A stretch of DNA of 8,447 nucleotides from JABMMZ01 sp044373665 (GTDB lineage Bacteria; Bacteroidota; Bacteroidia; NS11-12g; UBA955): contig JBIPNH010000101.1 of assembly GCA_044373665.1 (NCBI GenBank), forward strand, positions 1 through 8,447. The letters run 5' to 3'. Below are positions 6,477 through 8,447 of this stretch, one piece after another (position 1 is the first letter of the stretch; every line of letters starts with the position of its first letter). Position numbers and translations under genes: made by a program. The notes beneath the pieces are model-generated. The model made no database searches. It saw only the letters and a program-made list of their open reading frames with translations, and was not told where the DNA came from.

Positions 6477-7367
6477 ATGTCAGTATTGGTTGATAAAAAC
6501 TCAAAGGTAATAGTTCAAGGATTTACAGGTAAAGAAGGTACATTTCACGCTTCTCAAATGATAGAATATGGTACAAATGTGGTTGGTGGTGTTACTCCAG
6601 GTAAAGGTGGTAGCTTACATCCCGACTTAAATAAACCTATTTTTAATACAGTTCAGGAAGCTGTTAATGCTACAAGTGCTAATGTTTCTATTATTTTCGT
6701 TCCACCTGCTTTTGCTGCGGATGCTATTTTAGAAGCTGCTGACGCTGGAATTGCAGTAATAGTTTGTATTACTGAAGGTATTCCTACTAAAGACATGATT
6801 AAAGTTAAAGATTATTTAAGTGATAAATCTTGTACTTTGATAGGTCCAAACTGCCCAGGTGTAATGACTCCAGGTGGTGCAAAGGTTGGAATTATGCCAG
6901 GTTTTATTTTCAATCCAGGTAGAATAGGTATTGTTTCTAAATCAGGAACTTTAACTTATGAAGCAGTTGATCAAATAACTAAAGCTGGTTTAGGTCAAAG
7001 TACAGCGATTGGTATTGGTGGCGATCCAATTATTGGAACAAGTACCAAACAAGCGGTTGAAATGTTAATGAACGACCCAGATACGGATGGTATAATAATG
7101 ATTGGTGAAATTGGTGGTGGTATGGAAGCTGAAGCGGCTAGATGGATTCAAGCACACGGTACTAAACCCGTTGTTGGATTTATTGCCGGTCAAACTGCTC
7201 CTGCTGGTAGAAGAATGGGTCACGCTGGTGCAATAGTTGGTGGAAAAGACGATACTGCAGCTGCAAAAATGGCAATTATGCGTGAATGTGGAATTCATGT
7301 TGTTGAATCTCCTGCAGAAATTGGCGCAAAAATGGTTGAAGTATTAGGCGCAAAAGCGAAAGCTTAA
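6477..7367 (+). CDS. sucD: Succinyl-CoA synthetase (ADP-forming), alpha subunit
   Basis: A complete 296-residue protein, close to the usual length of about 290. With the beta subunit (SucC) it converts succinyl-CoA, nucleoside diphosphate and phosphate to succinate, CoA and nucleoside triphosphate in the TCA cycle, in the cytoplasm. The N-terminal CoA-binding Rossmann domain shows VIVQGFTGKEGTFHASQMIE (11-30) and GVTPGKGG (38-45). Next come CITEGIP (97-103) and GPNCPGVMTPG (123-133). The C-terminal ligase domain carries GIVSKSGTLTYE (151-162), GIGGDPIIGTS (179-189) and IGEIGG (209-214). The active-site histidine that is phosphorylated is His249 in GRRMGHAGAIVGG. All key residues are present. 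sucC is not adjacent, which is common in Bacteroidota; the gene is preceded by its own promoter and followed by a strong hairpin, so it may be monocistronic. Codon use looks like its neighbours. Confidence 0.98.
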   Translation: MSVLVDKNSKVIVQGFTGKEGTFHASQMIEYGTNVVGGVTPGKGGSLHPDLNKPIFNTVQEAVNATSANVSIIFVPPAFAADAILEAADAGIAVIVCITEGIPTKDMIKVKDYLSDKSCTLIGPNCPGVMTPGGAKVGIMPGFIFNPGRIGIVSKSGTLTYEAVDQITKAGLGQSTAIGIGGDPIIGTSTKQAVEMLMNDPDTDGIIMIGEIGGGMEAEAARWIQAHGTKPVVGFIAGQTAPAGRRMGHAGAIVGGKDDTAAAKMAIMRECGIHVVESPAEIGAKMVEVLGAKAKA

Positions 7368-7392
7368 ATTAAATAAACAAAAAATTAATCTG

Positions 7393-7418
7393 TGCCCTCC
7401 AATTCAAATTGGAGGGCA
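7393..7418 (+). terminator. Rho-independent-type hairpin after sucD
   Basis: TGCCCTCCAATT and AATTGGAGGGCA form a perfect 12-base inverted repeat separated by CA, so the realistic structure is about a 10-bp stem with a 6-base loop. The GC-rich base is followed by TATTTATTCT, a loose U-tract. It begins 25 bases after the sucD stop and ends 19 bases before the ATG of the next gene. It is the only GC-rich hairpin noticed in the window. Confidence 0.85.
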
Positions 7419-7437
7419 TATTTATTCTATACGTATT

Positions 7438-8447
7438 ATGAATCATACCTCTTTAAACAGTCAGTATTTTATTGAAAAGGAAAATCTTTACAATGCACAC
7501 AACTATCATCCTTTACCTGTAGTTCTTCAAAAAGGAAAAGGGATTATGGTGTGGGATGTAGAGGGAAAGTCTTATTTTGATTGTTTGTCTGCCTACAGTG
7601 CAGTTAATCAAGGCCATTGTCACCCTGCAATTATTGACGCATTAACTAGTCAAGCTCAAAATTTAACATTGACTTCAAGGGCTTTTCATAATAATTTGTT
7701 GGCTGAATATTCCGAGTTTATTTGCAATTATTTTTCATACGAAAAAGTGTTGCCAATGAATACAGGAGTTGAAGGTGGCGAAACTGCAATTAAAATTTGT
7801 AGAAAATGGGCTTATGAGGTCAAAGGGGTTGAGTCAAACAAAGCAAAAATTATTTTTGTAGAAAATAACTTTTGGGGTCGAACCATTGCTGCGGTAAGCT
7901 CAAGTACTGACCCTAAAAGCTCTAATAATTTTGGTCCATTTACGCCTGGTTTCGAAATTATACCTTATGATGATTTAGACGCACTTGCTATTGCCTTAAA
8001 AGATCCAAATGTAGCAGGATTTATGTTGGAACCCATTCAGGGTGAAGCGGGTGTAGTGGTGCCTTCTGAAGGTTATTTATCTAAGGCTTATCAGATGTGT
8101 AAAGAACACAATGTACTGTTTATTGCCGATGAAGTTCAAACGGGGATTGGTCGAACTGGAAAACTATTAGCATGCGATTATGAAGATGTAAAACCTGATA
8201 TTTTGATTTTAGGAAAAGCATTGGGTGGTGGCGTATTGCCCGTTTCGGCTGTATTAACTAGTAAATCTATTATGGATGTTATTCACCCTGGCGAACATGG
8301 AAGTACTTTTGGAGGTAATCCATTGGCATGTGCGGTTGCTATCGCTTCTCTTAAAGTTATACAAGAGGAACAATTAACCGAAAATGCCTACAAAATGGGG
8401 GAACTATTTAGGGCTAGACTAAGTGCAATAAATTCTCCAATAGTCGG
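7438..8447 (+). CDS. rocD: Ornithine aminotransferase (class-III PLP aminotransferase), C-terminus beyond the right edge
   Basis: 336 complete codons are visible from the ATG at 7438, out of the roughly 400 usual for the family; the frame is intact to the edge. The enzyme transfers the delta-amino group of ornithine to 2-oxoglutarate, giving glutamate and glutamate-5-semialdehyde, which links arginine/ornithine to proline and glutamate metabolism. Family features: an N-terminal YNAHNYHPLPVVLQKGKG segment typical of ornithine aminotransferase; NTGVEGGETAIK (108-119) for cofactor phosphate binding; NFWGRT; LEPIQGEAGV; IADEVQTGIGRTG (229-241), whose Asp231 contacts the PLP ring; LGKALGGG with the Schiff-base Lys260; and HGSTFGGNPLA near the end. 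Acetylornithine aminotransferases are similar, but the YNAHNYHP start and the absence of arginine-synthesis neighbours favour RocD. It lies 70 bases after sucD with the hairpin between them; no TAnnTTTG promoter is visible in that gap. Confidence 0.93.
   Translation, partial: MNHTSLNSQYFIEKENLYNAHNYHPLPVVLQKGKGIMVWDVEGKSYFDCLSAYSAVNQGHCHPAIIDALTSQAQNLTLTSRAFHNNLLAEYSEFICNYFSYEKVLPMNTGVEGGETAIKICRKWAYEVKGVESNKAKIIFVENNFWGRTIAAVSSSTDPKSSNNFGPFTPGFEIIPYDDLDALAIALKDPNVAGFMLEPIQGEAGVVVPSEGYLSKAYQMCKEHNVLFIADEVQTGIGRTGKLLACDYEDVKPDILILGKALGGGVLPVSAVLTSKSIMDVIHPGEHGSTFGGNPLACAVAIASLKVIQEEQLTENAYKMGELFRARLSAINSPIV

Noticed and set aside
7065..7298. Minus-strand open frame rich in Ser, Thr and Asn
   Set aside because: It is the reverse strand of the Gly/Ala-rich C-terminal part of sucD.
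1..8447. Mobile elements, CRISPR arrays, tRNA or rRNA genes
   Set aside because: No transposase or integrase motifs, regularly spaced repeats, tRNA-like cloverleafs or rRNA segments were seen; genes fill nearly the whole window.

Overview
The window is AT-rich (roughly one third G+C by eye) and looks chromosomal from a Bacteroidota bacterium. Four things point there: a C-terminal domain of the gliding-motility-associated (CHU_C, type IX secretion type B) family, a very large secreted PKD-repeat protein, an ECF sigma factor followed by a single-pass membrane anti-sigma-like protein, and a perfect Bacteroidota-type promoter element (TAnnTTTG) in front of sucD. The exact family or genus cannot be decided from the sequence.

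Left part, minus strand, about 1-5816: an apparent three-gene operon. It reads in the order ECF sigma factor (5816 to 5268), putative membrane anti-sigma factor carrying a CHU_C domain (5271 to 4378, overlapping the sigma gene by 4 bases with a GTG start), and a giant PKD-domain secreted protein (starting at 4347 or 4329 and running off the left edge without a stop, so at least 1443 codons). A candidate ECF-type promoter (GCAACC, 17 bases, CTCTAA) lies just upstream of the sigma gene and would allow autoregulation.

Middle: a 155-residue YbjN/CesT-like protein of unknown role (6362 to 5895, minus), separated from sucD by a 114-base divergent promoter region. Right part, plus strand: sucD, encoding the succinyl-CoA synthetase alpha subunit, complete at 296 residues and closed by a strong GC-rich hairpin. 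It is followed by a class-III aminotransferase, most likely ornithine aminotransferase (rocD), cut by the right edge.

The part most worth attention is the sigma/anti-sigma/giant-protein operon. The anti-sigma-like protein has an N-terminal cytoplasmic segment, one transmembrane helix and a long low-complexity linker. It ends in a domain resembling the one normally used as a C-terminal outer-membrane export signal on type IX cargo. This suggests, as inference only, a circuit in which a tethered cargo-like domain senses the state of type IX export or of the cell surface and controls the sigma factor that drives production of a very large surface or secreted protein. The metabolic genes on the right (TCA cycle and ornithine/arginine catabolism) look ordinary and unrelated to that system.
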